64,000 nucleotides of DNA from Gammaproteobacteria bacterium (GTDB lineage: Bacteria; Pseudomonadota; Gammaproteobacteria; Competibacterales; Competibacteraceae), in the NCBI GenBank assembly GCA_024234995.1, contig JACKNF010000001.1, forward strand, positions 124,001 through 188,000, read 5' to 3'. Shown here one piece after another: positions 1 through 9,099 of the stretch. The translations under genes and the position numbers were made by a program. Below the pieces are notes generated by a model. That model had not been told where the DNA came from, did not search any database, and saw only the letters and a program-made list of their open reading frames with translations. Within the stretch, counting starts at the first letter, position 1; each line of letters opens with the position of its first letter.

Positions 1-1
1 G

Positions 2-1096
2 CCGCGTTCAGGTTACTCATGGTCTTTGCCGCCAGGTTTTCCCACGCCCCAGGAATTTGCGGAAAATCCGCTGTCCGATGCCAAAGTAGAACTGGGGCGC
101 CATTTGTTCTATGACGCACGCCTATCAATCAACCAAACGACATCTTGCGCGTCCTGTCACCTGCCGGCACGGGCGTTTGCCGATGGTCGCGTTACCGCCG
201 TTGGGGCGACCGGCCAGGTTCATCCGCGCAACGCCATGAGCTTGACCAATGTGGTGTATAACGCGACCTTCGATTGGGCCAATCCGGTACTGACTACGCT
301 GCATCAACAGGCGCTCACCCCGATGTTCAACGAATTTCCGGTCGAACTCGGTTGGACTGATCACGAAGCGGAGATTCTTGATCGCCTGCGCTATGATCCG
401 TTGTATCAGGACTTGTTTGCAGCAGCTTATCCTGACGCCACGGACCGCTTTACTGCGGACCAGGTCGCCAAAGGTGTTGCCGCCTTTGTTTCCACGCTGA
501 TTTCTGGAAACTCCGCCTATGACCAGTCCACGCTTCAAGGAAACCGCGATGCCATGAGCGAAGCAGCCCGGCGCGGCCAGGAGTTATTTTTCTCCGAACG
601 TATGGAATGCTTCCATTGTCACGGCGGCTTCAATTTCAGCCAGTCCGTGAATCATTCCGGCACAACGCTGCCGCAGGCCGAGTTTCATAACAACGGTCTC
701 TACAACATTGGCGGTGCCGGGGATTATCCGCTGGGCAACCGGGGTTTGTGGGAGTTCACTCAGCAGCCTGCTGATATGGGCCGGTTTCGCGCTCCGACTT
801 TGCGCAATATTGAACTAACCGCACCCTATATGCATGACGGTTCCATGGCTACCTTAGAGGAGGTGATTGATCACTATGCCCGTGGCGGGCGGCTGGTCCG
901 CGAAGGACCGCTGGCCGGTGATGGCGCCTTGAATCCGTTTAAAAGCGAACTGATGCCGGCAAGTTTCTCACTGACCGATCAGGAGAAACTGGATATTATC
1001 GCATTCCTCAAGAGTCTAACCGACTGGAACTTTCTCTGTAACGCGCGTTTCGCTGACCCGTTTGGCAACTTTGAACGTCATTCCGGTTGTTATTAA
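2..1096 (+). CDS. MbnH-like di-haem cytochrome c peroxidase family protein (5' end outside window)
   Basis: The reading frame is open to the left edge, so the true start lies outside; the first in-window start codon is a TTG at 26. Counting from that TTG there are two CxxCH haem-binding motifs, CASCH at residues 41-45 and CFHCH at 195-199, the layout of the bacterial di-haem peroxidase/MauG superfamily. The N-terminal run PPGFPTP, then NPLSDAKVELGRHLFYD, and the later FRAPTLRNIELTAPYMHDGS are typical of the MbnH subgroup, periplasmic di-haem enzymes that oxidise a tryptophan in an MbnP partner. No MbnP gene is visible here; it would be expected upstream. The next gene, 25 nt downstream on the same strand, is a PCuAC-type copper protein, which fits a copper-related operon. 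The family is clear; the exact substrate is inferred. Confidence 0.88.
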   Translation, partial: PRSGYSWSLPPGFPTPQEFAENPLSDAKVELGRHLFYDARLSINQTTSCASCHLPARAFADGRVTAVGATGQVHPRNAMSLTNVVYNATFDWANPVLTTLHQQALTPMFNEFPVELGWTDHEAEILDRLRYDPLYQDLFAAAYPDATDRFTADQVAKGVAAFVSTLISGNSAYDQSTLQGNRDAMSEAARRGQELFFSERMECFHCHGGFNFSQSVNHSGTTLPQAEFHNNGLYNIGGAGDYPLGNRGLWEFTQQPADMGRFRAPTLRNIELTAPYMHDGSMATLEEVIDHYARGGRLVREGPLAGDGALNPFKSELMPASFSLTDQEKLDIIAFLKSLTDWNFLCNARFADPFGNFERHSGCY

Positions 1097-1121
1097 ACTT
1101 GAAGGTTGTGAGGCATAGAAA

Positions 1122-1607
1122 ATGAAATTTTGGATTCACCTGCAACGGTTTTTCTCTTATTTTTCAGTTCTTATGGTGTTTTTATTGATGAGCTGGCCAG
1201 CCTGGGTCGATGCTCATGGCTATAAACTGAGTGATATAACGGTCACTCATCCCTGGGCTACCCCGGCGCACAGGAGTGCCGACGGGAAGGGCTATCTATC
1301 GCTAAGAAACAAAGGCCAAAAACCGGATCAACTGCTTTCCGCTACAGCAGAGGTAGCGGCACGGGTTGAGTTGTACAGTGCAATTCAGGACGATAATGTG
1401 CTGAAAATACGCCCGGTCGATGCTCTTGAAATTCCTGCAGGAAAAACCGTCCGCTTGAAGCCGGGTAAATCGCACTTGATGTTAATTGGCTTGAAGAAGC
1501 CATTGGAGGATGGGCAGCACTTTCCCGTTGTTCTTCAGTTCCAGCATGCTGGGACTGTCACGGTAGACATGTTCGTACAGATGAATGCTGATGAATCGAT
1601 CTACTGA
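1122..1607 (+). CDS. PCuAC-family copper chaperone-like protein with degenerate metal site
   Basis: A 161-residue secreted or anchored protein: a hydrophobic segment at about residues 10-28 ends in a signal-peptidase-like AWVDA, followed by the PCuAC (DUF461) beta-sandwich. Family landmarks are DITVTHPWATPA, VELYSAIQDDNVLKIRPV and KSHLMLIGLKKPL. PCuAC proteins deliver Cu(I) to periplasmic copper enzymes using an H/M, M, HxM ligand set. Here the HLM part is kept, but the first His is Tyr (VELY rather than VELH) and the Met of the VMRMRPV-type segment is replaced (VLKIRPV). Metal binding may therefore be weakened or altered. It probably shares an operon with the di-haem enzyme just upstream. 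Confidence 0.82.
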   Translation: MKFWIHLQRFFSYFSVLMVFLLMSWPAWVDAHGYKLSDITVTHPWATPAHRSADGKGYLSLRNKGQKPDQLLSATAEVAARVELYSAIQDDNVLKIRPVDALEIPAGKTVRLKPGKSHLMLIGLKKPLEDGQHFPVVLQFQHAGTVTVDMFVQMNADESIY

Positions 1608-1621
1608 TGCGCAACGGGAAA

Positions 1622-1643
1622 CGCCAGGATCAAACACCTGGCG
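1622..1643. terminator. inverted repeat between convergent genes, possible terminator
   Basis: CGCCAGG (1622-1628) pairs with CCTGGCG (1637-1643) around an 8-nt loop, between the converging ends of the PCuAC-like gene and the cache-like gene. The following T tract is short, so termination is plausible but not certain. Confidence 0.45.
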
Positions 1644-1678
1644 CGCCGTTTCATGCTGATCGGCCTGGAGCAAATGCC

Positions 1679-2137
1679 CTATTTATAATAACCAACCCCG
1701 CAAATCTGATCGCCGATTTTTGTGATAAAGGCAGATTTTTCAGCGGGTTCGTTTTCACCTGGACGTGGAAACTTATATGAGACTTCCTTGAACTCGCCTT
1801 CGGTTGCCACGGCGAAGAATTCCTTGCCGTATTCCTTGCTGTCCACGTCTTTGGATTTCTTTATGTTCACGCTTCCAACGCGGTTAGCTTTAGCGCCGTG
1901 TGCTGTTGTAATGCCGGTCGTCGCATCGGCGCAAAATACATAGAGATCACGGTCTTTAAAGCCACTTTCTCCGTTGGTAAACATCTCCAGCGCTGCGGCT
2001 GGATCTTTCTGTAGCTCGATCACTGCCTTCTCTAGCATCGCCTTGGCTTCAGTAGATGTTCCTGTACCTGCTGCCCCGGCTAATGGAGCCAGCAACAGTG
2101 CGACCAGTGCAAGAAAGACACGAAATACACGTAACAT
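1679..2137 (-). CDS. small secreted cache-domain-like protein
   Basis: A 152-residue protein with a cleavable signal peptide (MLRVFRVFLALVALLLAPLAGA). The ATG at 2137 was chosen because an AGGA sits 8 nt upstream; the in-frame ATG at 2152 has no clear ribosome-binding site. The mature part resembles single-cache sensory modules: KAMLEKAVIELQKDPAAALEMFTNG, then DLYVFCADATTG, ending in DQICGVGYYK. It is a stand-alone periplasmic module with no attached signalling domain. Similar orphan cache proteins occur widely in proteobacteria without an assigned function. It is transcribed towards the copper genes and away from the IS element. Confidence 0.7.
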   Translation of the reverse strand: MLRVFRVFLALVALLLAPLAGAAGTGTSTEAKAMLEKAVIELQKDPAAALEMFTNGESGFKDRDLYVFCADATTGITTAHGAKANRVGSVNIKKSKDVDSKEYGKEFFAVATEGEFKEVSYKFPRPGENEPAEKSAFITKIGDQICGVGYYK

Positions 2138-2241
2138 GGCATTTTTCCTCATTGTAATAACGCGTTCTATTTGGCGGAGTGCCACCGCGATTTTGCAGGA
2201 CATCCCGGCGATCTCACCTCCATTGGAGTGACCTGAGAATA

Positions 2242-3087
2242 GATACTGTAGTCACGAGATCTTGAGCCAGAGAACAAGACATCGGATTTGAACGGCGGCA
2301 AGGAAAGAGGCGGTGTTTTTTGCGTATCTTGTGGCGATGCCGCGCCATCTTTTCAGGTGCAGGAACGCGTTTTCGACGAGGTGACGAAGTTTGTAGAGTT
2401 CTTGATCATAAGGTCTTTGAACGAGACGGTTTTTCTTGGGGGGTATGACCGGCTCCATGTTCTGGCTCGTCGCCTGATCGATGAGCGCATTGCTGTCATA
2501 GCCACGATCCGCCAGCAGATAGTCGGCGCTCAATCCTTCGATCAGGCGGCCAGCCTGTGTGCAATCCGCTGTGGTACCTTGTGTAATAAGGACTCGGACC
2601 GGCAGACCATGCGCATCCACGGCCAGATGTATCTTGGTGTTGAGCCCCCTTTGGTGCGACTCATGTCCTGGTTGCCTCCGACGGCCCCGGCCGCGTGCGG
2701 GTGGACTTTGCAGTGGCTGGCGTCGATCATCAACCATTCGTAATCTGGCTCGTCGATCAGGAGATCCAGCAGCTTTTCCCAAATGCCCTTATCCCGCCAG
2801 CGAATGAACCGGCGGTGGGTGTTGCTCCAGCCGCCATAGTCCGGCGGCAAATCCCGCCACGGCGCACCCGTTCGCAATATCCAGAAAACCGCATCGATAA
2901 ACAATCGATTGTCTTTGGCAATGCCACCCCAAACACCTTCGCGCCCCGGCAGATGCGGCTCCAGCAATGCCCAGGTTTCATCGGAAAGATCGTGACGGTG
3001 ATGGGCAGGAACTGCGTGCTTCATGGGGCCTCCTCCTTTTTTGTCCCCATAATGCTCTCATATTTTTAATCTCATGACTACACTATC
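2242..3087 (-). mobile_element. IS5-family (IS427-type) insertion sequence with 19-bp inverted repeats and TA target duplication
   Basis: The left end GATACTGTAGTCACGAGAT (2242-2260) matches the reverse complement of the right end (3069-3087) at 17 of 19 positions. Both ends are bordered by TA (2240-2241 and 3088-3089), the 2-bp duplication expected for IS427-group elements that target CTAG-like sites. At 846 bp it is the usual size. It holds one transposase split into two overlapping frames. Confidence 0.9.
2252..3024 (-). CDS. IS5-family transposase in two frames (orfA/orfB)
   Basis: orfA runs 3024 to 2542 and starts with the DUF4096-like HDLSDETWALLEPHLPGREG region and the first catalytic Asp (MIDASHCKVH). 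orfB runs to 2252 with the second Asp (LLADRGYDSN) and the Glu helix (LVENAFLHLKRWRGIATRY). The frames overlap over a run of A and G (ACCAAAGGGGGCTC on the coding strand, near 2645). A -1 shift there joins MSRTKGG directly to LNTKIHLAVDAHG, the family consensus. IS427-group elements are known to use such frameshifting, so the element may be active; a true 1-bp deletion or a sequencing error in the G run cannot be excluded. Confidence 0.88.
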
Positions 3088-3218
3088 TAGAGTGTATAGA
3101 AGGAAATACGGTGTTGAACTTTTCCGATTGGTATTGAAGCAACCTGTAATTCATACGTAATCATTCAATTCTTTCACCGGTAAACGGGTGAGGGGCGTAA
3201 AGGGTTACGTCCATACCA

Positions 3219-6200
3219 TCAGTTCGCCGTGTTTGTTGTCAAGACCGGCCCCGGTTCACGCGCAACGGCTTCTGCTTGTTCTGCTAATGCCGCTGCTTTT
3301 TCGGCGCTATGATGGGTTTTGCGAGCCAGCAGTGTGTAGGCCACTGGCACGACCGACAGGGTTAGCAATGTCCCTAATAACAACCCGCCGACGATCACCC
3401 AACCGATTTGTTGACGGCTTTCCGCGCCTGCGCCAACCGCCAGCGCCAGTGGAATCGCTCCCAAAATGGTCGCAAGGGTCGTCATCAGGATCGGTCTTAG
3501 CCGCAGCGTTGCTGCCTCTAGCACCGCTTCTCGCCGATCCAGCCCGGTTAGCCGTAGTTGATTGGCAAATTCCACGATCAAAATACCATTTTTGGTAATC
3601 AGCCCCACCAGCATCACCAGCCCGATCTGGCTATAGACATTCAATGTCCCGCCGGTCAAAAATAGCGCCAGTAAGGCTCCCGTTACTGCCAGCGGGACAG
3701 TCAACATGATCACAAATGGCGATACAAAACTCTCGAACTGCGCCGCCAGCACGAGATAAATAAACAAGAGCGCCAGCACGAAGGTCACATACAGCGTCGC
3801 GCCGGATTCGCGGAACTCCCGCGATTGACCATCCAGCGCGGTCTGGGCATTCTCGCCCAGCACGTCCTGGGCTGTCTGATCCATGAAATCCAGCGCCTCG
3901 CCCAGCGCGTAACCGGGGGCGATGTTGGCGGAAATGACTGCCGCACGCTGCCGGTTGAAATGATTCAGTTCCTTGGGTGCTACGGTTTCCCGGACCTCGA
4001 TCAGATTGGAAAGCTGCACCAGTTGCCCATCGCGGCCCCGGACGAAGATTGCGGTCAGATCGGCGGGCTGTTCGCGATCCTGATCTTTGAGTTGCACCAT
4101 CACATCGTATTGTTGGCCTTCCTGTTTGAAGCGGGTTACCTGCCGCCCGCCCAGCAAGGTCTCCAAGGTCCGGCCGATCTCCTCCACATCCGCGCCAACC
4201 GCCGCGATTTTGTCGCGTTTGAGCACCACGGATAGTTGTGGCTTGTTGAGGCGCAAGTCGGTATCCACGTTCACCATGCCCGGATATTGGCGGGCTTTGG
4301 CCAGCATTTGATCCACCAGGGTTTGCAGTTCCGCGTAACTGGTGGCCTGGATGATGAACTGTACAGCCGGATTGCGGAAACTCTGTCCCAGCGATGGCGG
4401 ATTGATGGGAAACGCCAGCACTCCCGGTAACCCGCCGAACATCTTTGGCGCCAGTTCCTTGGTGATTTCCTGTTGCTTGCGCTGGCGTTGCTCCCAGGGT
4501 TTCAGACGCACGAACGACAGCGCGCTGTTCACCGGGTTGGGTTTTTCCAGACCCGGCGCCACGAAGGAGAAGTAGGAAATCACCTCGGGAATATTTTTGT
4601 AAAACTGCTCCAGTTGCCGGGCGTAGCCATCGGTATAGGCCAGTGTCGCGCCTTCCGGCGCGACAATCACGCCGATAAACACTCCGCGATCTTCCAGCGG
4701 CGATAGTTCCGATTTCAAATGGGTGAACAGCCACGCCGCGCCCGCTCCGGCGGCAAAGAACACCAGCACGATCAGCCAGCGCAGGTTGAGCGCCTGGATC
4801 AGTGCCCGGCGATAACCGGTATTCATCGCCAGGAAAAAGCGCTCGCTCAGGTTGAACAGCCAATTATGCTGCCGCTCGTGGCGCAGCAGCTTGGAACACA
4901 TCATCGGCGTCAGGGTCAAGGCGGTGAAGCCGGAGACGATGACCGCCGCCGCGACGGTGAAGGCGAACTCGGTGAACAGCCGGCCGGTATTACCGGTCAT
5001 GAACGCCAGGGGCGTGAATACCGCTGCCAAGGTCAAGGTCATTGCGACGATAGCAAAGGCGATTTCCTTCGATCCCTGCAAGGCTGCCCGGAACGGCGGT
5101 ATACCTTCTTCGATATGGCGATGAATGTTCTCCAGCATCACGATGGCATCATCCACGACCAGGCCGATGGCCAGCACCAGTCCCAGTAAGGTCAGGGTGT
5201 TGATGGTGAAGCCCAGGGCATACAGGAAAAAGAAAGAACCGATCAGCGAGACCGGGATGGTCACGAAGGGGATCAGCGTCGCCCGCCAGTTGCGCAGGAA
5301 CAGATAAATCACTGCGACGACCAGCGCCAGCGCCTCCAGCATGGTGTGGTAAACGGCTTCGATGGATTTTTCGATAAAAACCGAGCCGTCGTAACCGACG
5401 ATAATCTTCATGCCTTCCGGCAGGCTGTCCCGCAAGGCTGGCAATAACGCCTTGACCGCCTGCGCCACACTCAGGGTATTGGCGGTGGACTGTTTGACCA
5501 CGCCCAGCCCGACCGAGGGATTGCCATTGACCCGCACCGCGTTACGCTCGTCTGCCGCGCCAATTTCCGCGTAGCCGATGTCGCGCAAGCGGATCGGATA
5601 GCCTTTGGTTTCCTTGAGGATCAAGCCGTTGAACTGCGCTGGAGTGCGTAAATCCGACTCGGTGAGCACTGAAAACTCGCGCTGGCGTGATTCGATGCGG
5701 CCGGAAGGCAGTTCGATGTTTTGCTTCCTTAGAGCATCTTCCACATCCTGCGGTGTCAGGCCGTAGGCGGCCATCCGGTCACGGTCCAGCCACAACCGCA
5801 TGGCGTAGCGCCGTTCACCCGCGATAATGACACTGGCGACACCTGGTAACGCTTGCAAGCGGTCGACAATGGTGCGGTCGGCATAATCGGTGATTTCTAG
5901 AGCGCTGTGCCGGTCGCTGGAAAAGGCCAGCCACATGATCGCCTGGGCATCTGCCTCGATTTTGGCGACCACGGGATCATTCGTCTCGTCCGGTAATTGG
6001 CCGCGCACCCGCGCGACACGGTCGCGCACATCGTTGGCGGCGGAATCCACGTCCCGCTCCAGAAGAAACTCGACGGTGACTTGACTGACCTCCTCGCGGC
6101 TGACCGACTTGATGGTACGGACGCCTTCAATGCCAGCCAGTGAATCTTCCAGCGGCTGAGTCACCTGGCTTTCCATGATCTCAGCGCTGGCGCCAGGGTA

Positions 6201-6350
6201 AACAGTGCGCACCGACACGATGGGCGCATCGATGTTCGGATATTCGCGCACCGGCAAGCGTAAAAAAGAGATGACGCCAATCAGAATAATGGCGAGACTC
6301 ATCACGGTCGCCAGCACCGGGCGCTTAATGCAGAGTTCGGGAAGAAACAT
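3219..6350 (-). CDS. RND multidrug efflux permease (HAE1 family)
   Basis: A 1043-residue inner-membrane proton/drug antiporter of the AcrB/MexB superfamily. It starts MFLPELCIKRPVLATVMSLAI (TM1) and has a large periplasmic loop containing PVREYPNIDAPIVSVRTVYPGA. The proton-relay Asp pair of TM4 is present in GLVVDDAIVMLENIHRH, and the second half carries the mirrored TM bundle with MLVGLITKNGILIVEFANQ. Length matches the family. It starts 6 nt after the stop of the adaptor gene upstream, so the two form an operon. No outer-membrane TolC-type gene lies beside them, so a channel encoded elsewhere must be used. The substrate cannot be read from the sequence. Confidence 0.95.
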   Translation of the reverse strand: MFLPELCIKRPVLATVMSLAIILIGVISFLRLPVREYPNIDAPIVSVRTVYPGASAEIMESQVTQPLEDSLAGIEGVRTIKSVSREEVSQVTVEFLLERDVDSAANDVRDRVARVRGQLPDETNDPVVAKIEADAQAIMWLAFSSDRHSALEITDYADRTIVDRLQALPGVASVIIAGERRYAMRLWLDRDRMAAYGLTPQDVEDALRKQNIELPSGRIESRQREFSVLTESDLRTPAQFNGLILKETKGYPIRLRDIGYAEIGAADERNAVRVNGNPSVGLGVVKQSTANTLSVAQAVKALLPALRDSLPEGMKIIVGYDGSVFIEKSIEAVYHTMLEALALVVAVIYLFLRNWRATLIPFVTIPVSLIGSFFFLYALGFTINTLTLLGLVLAIGLVVDDAIVMLENIHRHIEEGIPPFRAALQGSKEIAFAIVAMTLTLAAVFTPLAFMTGNTGRLFTEFAFTVAAAVIVSGFTALTLTPMMCSKLLRHERQHNWLFNLSERFFLAMNTGYRRALIQALNLRWLIVLVFFAAGAGAAWLFTHLKSELSPLEDRGVFIGVIVAPEGATLAYTDGYARQLEQFYKNIPEVISYFSFVAPGLEKPNPVNSALSFVRLKPWEQRQRKQQEITKELAPKMFGGLPGVLAFPINPPSLGQSFRNPAVQFIIQATSYAELQTLVDQMLAKARQYPGMVNVDTDLRLNKPQLSVVLKRDKIAAVGADVEEIGRTLETLLGGRQVTRFKQEGQQYDVMVQLKDQDREQPADLTAIFVRGRDGQLVQLSNLIEVRETVAPKELNHFNRQRAAVISANIAPGYALGEALDFMDQTAQDVLGENAQTALDGQSREFRESGATLYVTFVLALLFIYLVLAAQFESFVSPFVIMLTVPLAVTGALLALFLTGGTLNVYSQIGLVMLVGLITKNGILIVEFANQLRLTGLDRREAVLEAATLRLRPILMTTLATILGAIPLALAVGAGAESRQQIGWVIVGGLLLGTLLTLSVVPVAYTLLARKTHHSAEKAAALAEQAEAVAREPGPVLTTNTAN

Positions 6351-6356
6351 GGGGGC

Positions 6357-7451
6357 TTATCTCTTCCGGTTGGCCGGCGGTGGCGAATTAGTGAGCTGAG
6401 CGGTGTCTGGTGGAGAATCCGGTGGCGGTATAACCGCAACCGGTGCGCCGTCGCGAATCTTCAATTGCCCGTCAGTGACCACGAGATCGCCGGCCTGCAA
6501 TCCAGCTAGAATCTCGACTTGGCCGGGTCGGCGCAGCCCCAGTTTTACTGGCGTCATCACCGCCTTGCTGTCGACTACCCGGTAAACAAAGATCGTTTGG
6601 CCCACGGGTACAATCGCCTGTTCTGGCGCGACCAGTGCGTTTTCGCGCCGCTCTAGAATCAGGTTAACCCGTGCAAACAAACCTGGGCGCAGCTTGTTAT
6701 CCTTATTTGGCAGCCGTGCCCTCAGCAGCACCGTGCGAGTTTCTTCATCCAGCGCTGGGTCGATGGCATAGATGGCGCCTTCGAAACGCTGATCAGGATA
6801 GGCATCCACCCGGATCGCTAGGGTCTGACCGGCCGCCAGCCGCGCCAGATACGTTTCTGGTACCCGGAAATCCAGCTTCATTGAACCAATGCTTTCTAGG
6901 TTGGCGATATCATCGCCTGGTTTGATATAAGCGCCAGGACTGACTTGGCGCAATCCGATGACGCCATCAAATGGTGCCTGGATCACGGTCTTGCTCAATC
7001 GTACCCGGCTGAGTTCCTGCTGGGCGCGCGCTGTATCCAGCTTCGCTTTAGCTTCATCGATATTTTGCTGGCTGGTGAGATTCTTACGATCCATATCCTG
7101 CAAGCGCCGGTAGCTGCTTTCTTCAAGAGCGAGCTGAGCAGCGCTACTGGCCAATTGTGCTTGGTATTCTTCCTGATCGAGGGTGATCAGCGGTTGACCT
7201 TGGCGGACTGTTTGGCCTTCCTTGAAATGCAGGGCCGCTACCCGTCCGGCGATTTCCGGACGCACGATGACGGTTTCATCTGCCCGTAGGGTGCCTACTG
7301 CTGTGACATCGACATTCAAGGTTTCGCGAATTACCGGAGCGGCCTTAATTGGGATGGGTGGCATCTCTTTCTGCTGGGCCAGTCCTGCAGCTGGATTAAT
7401 GGAAACCATGAATACAGCGCCCAATATCATGCATTTGCGTCTGTTATACAT
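6357..7451 (-). CDS. RND efflux periplasmic adaptor subunit (membrane fusion protein)
   Basis: A 364-residue HlyD/AcrA-type adaptor. A signal sequence ends near INPAAGLAQQ. It is followed by the barrel-sandwich hybrid half-motif (GRVAALHFKEGQTVRQGQPLI), a short coiled-coil hairpin (about residues 100-150), the second lipoyl half (IQAPFDGVIGLRQVSPGAYI) and the beta-barrel and membrane-proximal domains. It bridges the downstream permease to an outer-membrane channel. The ATG at 7451 is preceded by AGG at a 7-nt spacing. It is first in a two-gene operon with the permease; no regulator is adjacent. Confidence 0.94.
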   Translation of the reverse strand: MYNRRKCMILGAVFMVSINPAAGLAQQKEMPPIPIKAAPVIRETLNVDVTAVGTLRADETVIVRPEIAGRVAALHFKEGQTVRQGQPLITLDQEEYQAQLASSAAQLALEESSYRRLQDMDRKNLTSQQNIDEAKAKLDTARAQQELSRVRLSKTVIQAPFDGVIGLRQVSPGAYIKPGDDIANLESIGSMKLDFRVPETYLARLAAGQTLAIRVDAYPDQRFEGAIYAIDPALDEETRTVLLRARLPNKDNKLRPGLFARVNLILERRENALVAPEQAIVPVGQTIFVYRVVDSKAVMTPVKLGLRRPGQVEILAGLQAGDLVVTDGQLKIRDGAPVAVIPPPDSPPDTAQLTNSPPPANRKR

Positions 7452-8096
7452 ACCATTACCTAATTAGCAAGCTGCTACAGTGACAAATTCAAAGCCAAGT
7501 CGCCGCGTGATAGCGGTAGTCCCGGCGAGTCGTTGCATAGGGAGTGTCTCAATATGGAAGCGCTGATTGAAGCAATATATGAAATGTAAATGCAGCCAAG
7601 TAGCGTTGTGAATCCTACGTTGCCAAGCCGAAAGCAGTGTAATCATTTGTGTTCGATTCTGAACGGTTCAAGAAACGCCGGCAGCGATTCACGCCGTGGA
7701 AATGGGATGCAATATACCGGCATGATATGATCATCCAGGTGGTTGGGCCACTGGTCTGCGCATTTTCATGGGAGAAACCTTGGACTGATTGGAAAATCTC
7801 GCTATCAAATAGGTGATTGAGTAATAGGCCGAAGGTGAAGCAAGGACTGGAATTGGCTCAATTAACCAAGTTGTGTAACCTGTTATCTAGTTTTGAACCG
7901 TTTGCAACGAGACTGACGGGCGCTATCAGCAGAGTAAGCCGATGGAATTTCAGCCGATGGGTGGGGTCGATAAAAGTGATTCAGGGGCGTCCCCATTGCT
8001 GGCAGCCTCAAGCTGTATCAGAACAGCGGTTTCCAGTCTCTTTTTCGTATTTTTGAATTTTAATTACACTTAAAATAACAGGGTACTATTGGGATT
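7452..8096. other. intergenic region without recognisable gene
   Basis: About 650 bp between the efflux operon and the degraded region. No protein family, RNA or strong hairpin was recognised. The promoter for the efflux operon must lie in the first 100-200 bp, but no clear operator is visible. Confidence 0.5.
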
Positions 8097-8431
8097 ATGT
8101 CTGTTTTTAATTCGAAAGACTATATAAGAAAAACTATTGGAAGATACTGTAGATTTACTCTTGTCAAGTTGTTATTGGTTCTTAGTAAGTTGCTAGAGAA
8201 AATACCTCTTTTTGACCGTTGGGGAAGTCCCTATCAATATTTAAAATTACTACTTAATCGAAAGGCAAAGCGTGTAATGATCGCGGTCTGGTTCCTTTAA
8301 ATTCTGATTACTATTTATATAGTCTTGGAAAGACAAGCAAGGTGTATCTCCGCTAACTGCCAAAGCAAGTGAAGATGATATTATTCTGGCTAATAATGGC
8401 GATTTCGTTGGATTGGCTTTGGGGTATTTAT
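8097..8431 (+). pseudogene. remnant of an unidentified protein
   Basis: An AT-rich open stretch begins with an ATG at 8097 (MSVFNSKDYIRKTIGRYC) and can be followed, with frame changes near 8275 and 8340, to a plausible C-terminus ending EDDIILANNGDFVGLALGYL and a TAG at about 8431. The pieces read like protein (KACNDRGLVPLNSDYYLYSLGKTSK) but no single frame holds them together. The family was not recognised. It ends just before the cache-HAMP-GGDEF-EAL gene and may once have been its partner. Confidence 0.4.
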
Positions 8432-8454
8432 AGACAGTATTTTTGTATTGCTAT

Positions 8455-9099
8455 ATGAAAATAGAAATGATTTTTCTTCGTAGTAAAGTGGCACGAAGGG
8501 TGTTTTTTTTATTTATTGTATCATCTTTGGTTCCTGTCTTATTATTGGTAATTTTGTTATTTAATCAGGTAAGTGGTTTTATTGAAAACCAACAATCTGA
8601 ACAGGTTAAGCAATTAAATAAAGATTATGGTTTGGCACTACTAGAACGTTTGTTGTTTCTTAAAATGCAGCTCGGCTGGATTTCCAAAGCTATAGATCAA
8701 GAAAAATTATCAATAGACTCATTAGGAGAAAATGATTTTTACTTAAAAGATAGTCAAGGTTTTAATAAAATAGAATTGATTACTGATGTCGAAAAATACA
8801 TATCAGGATTGGGAGATGAAAAAATAGCAGAATATCTTAAAAAAGAAAATAAATACTTTAAATTGGGTGATTATATTCTTATAACTGACCATCAACCACA
8901 TTCTTTTTTAAAAGTTTATTTGGTTCGGATACCTGATCCACAGCATCCAGAGAATGGTTTATTGGTTGGAGAAATTGATCAGTCTTTTCTATGGGGCGTT
9001 TTTAATTCATTCGGACCAAAAATGCAACTATGTGTTCTTAATGAATTAAATAGAGTGTTGTTTTGTTCTCATGAGGGATATCTGCTAGGTCTAGAACAG
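8455..9099 (+). pseudogene. N-terminal sensor part of a split cache-HAMP-GAF-GGDEF-EAL protein
   Basis: It encodes a transmembrane helix (VFFLFIVSSLVPVLLLVILLF) and the first half of a periplasmic cache-type sensor domain, ending LLGLEQ where an IS4-family element enters. The 11-bp duplication GTCTAGAACAG (9089-9099 and 10523-10533) lets the gene be rejoined in frame as LLGLEQ-LIEMNQSSSGQF. The start is uncertain: ATGs at 8455 and 8467 lack a strong ribosome-binding site. AT content is clearly higher than in the flanking core genes. The intact protein would have been a membrane-bound cyclic-di-GMP enzyme with synthetic and hydrolytic domains. Confidence 0.8.
9089..9099 (+). repeat. 11-bp target-site duplication of IS4-family copy 1
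   Basis: GTCTAGAACAG is repeated exactly at 10523-10533, on the other side of the element. A 10-13 bp duplication is usual for IS4-group elements. Confidence 0.9.

Noticed and set aside
3160..3200. TCACC/GGTGA hairpin after the RND gene
   Set aside because: Only 5 bp of stem and no T tract on the minus strand.
3631..4863. 410-codon open frame inside the RND permease gene
   Set aside because: Same strand, other frame of a clear RND gene; low-complexity Arg/Gly/Ala composition and no family likeness.
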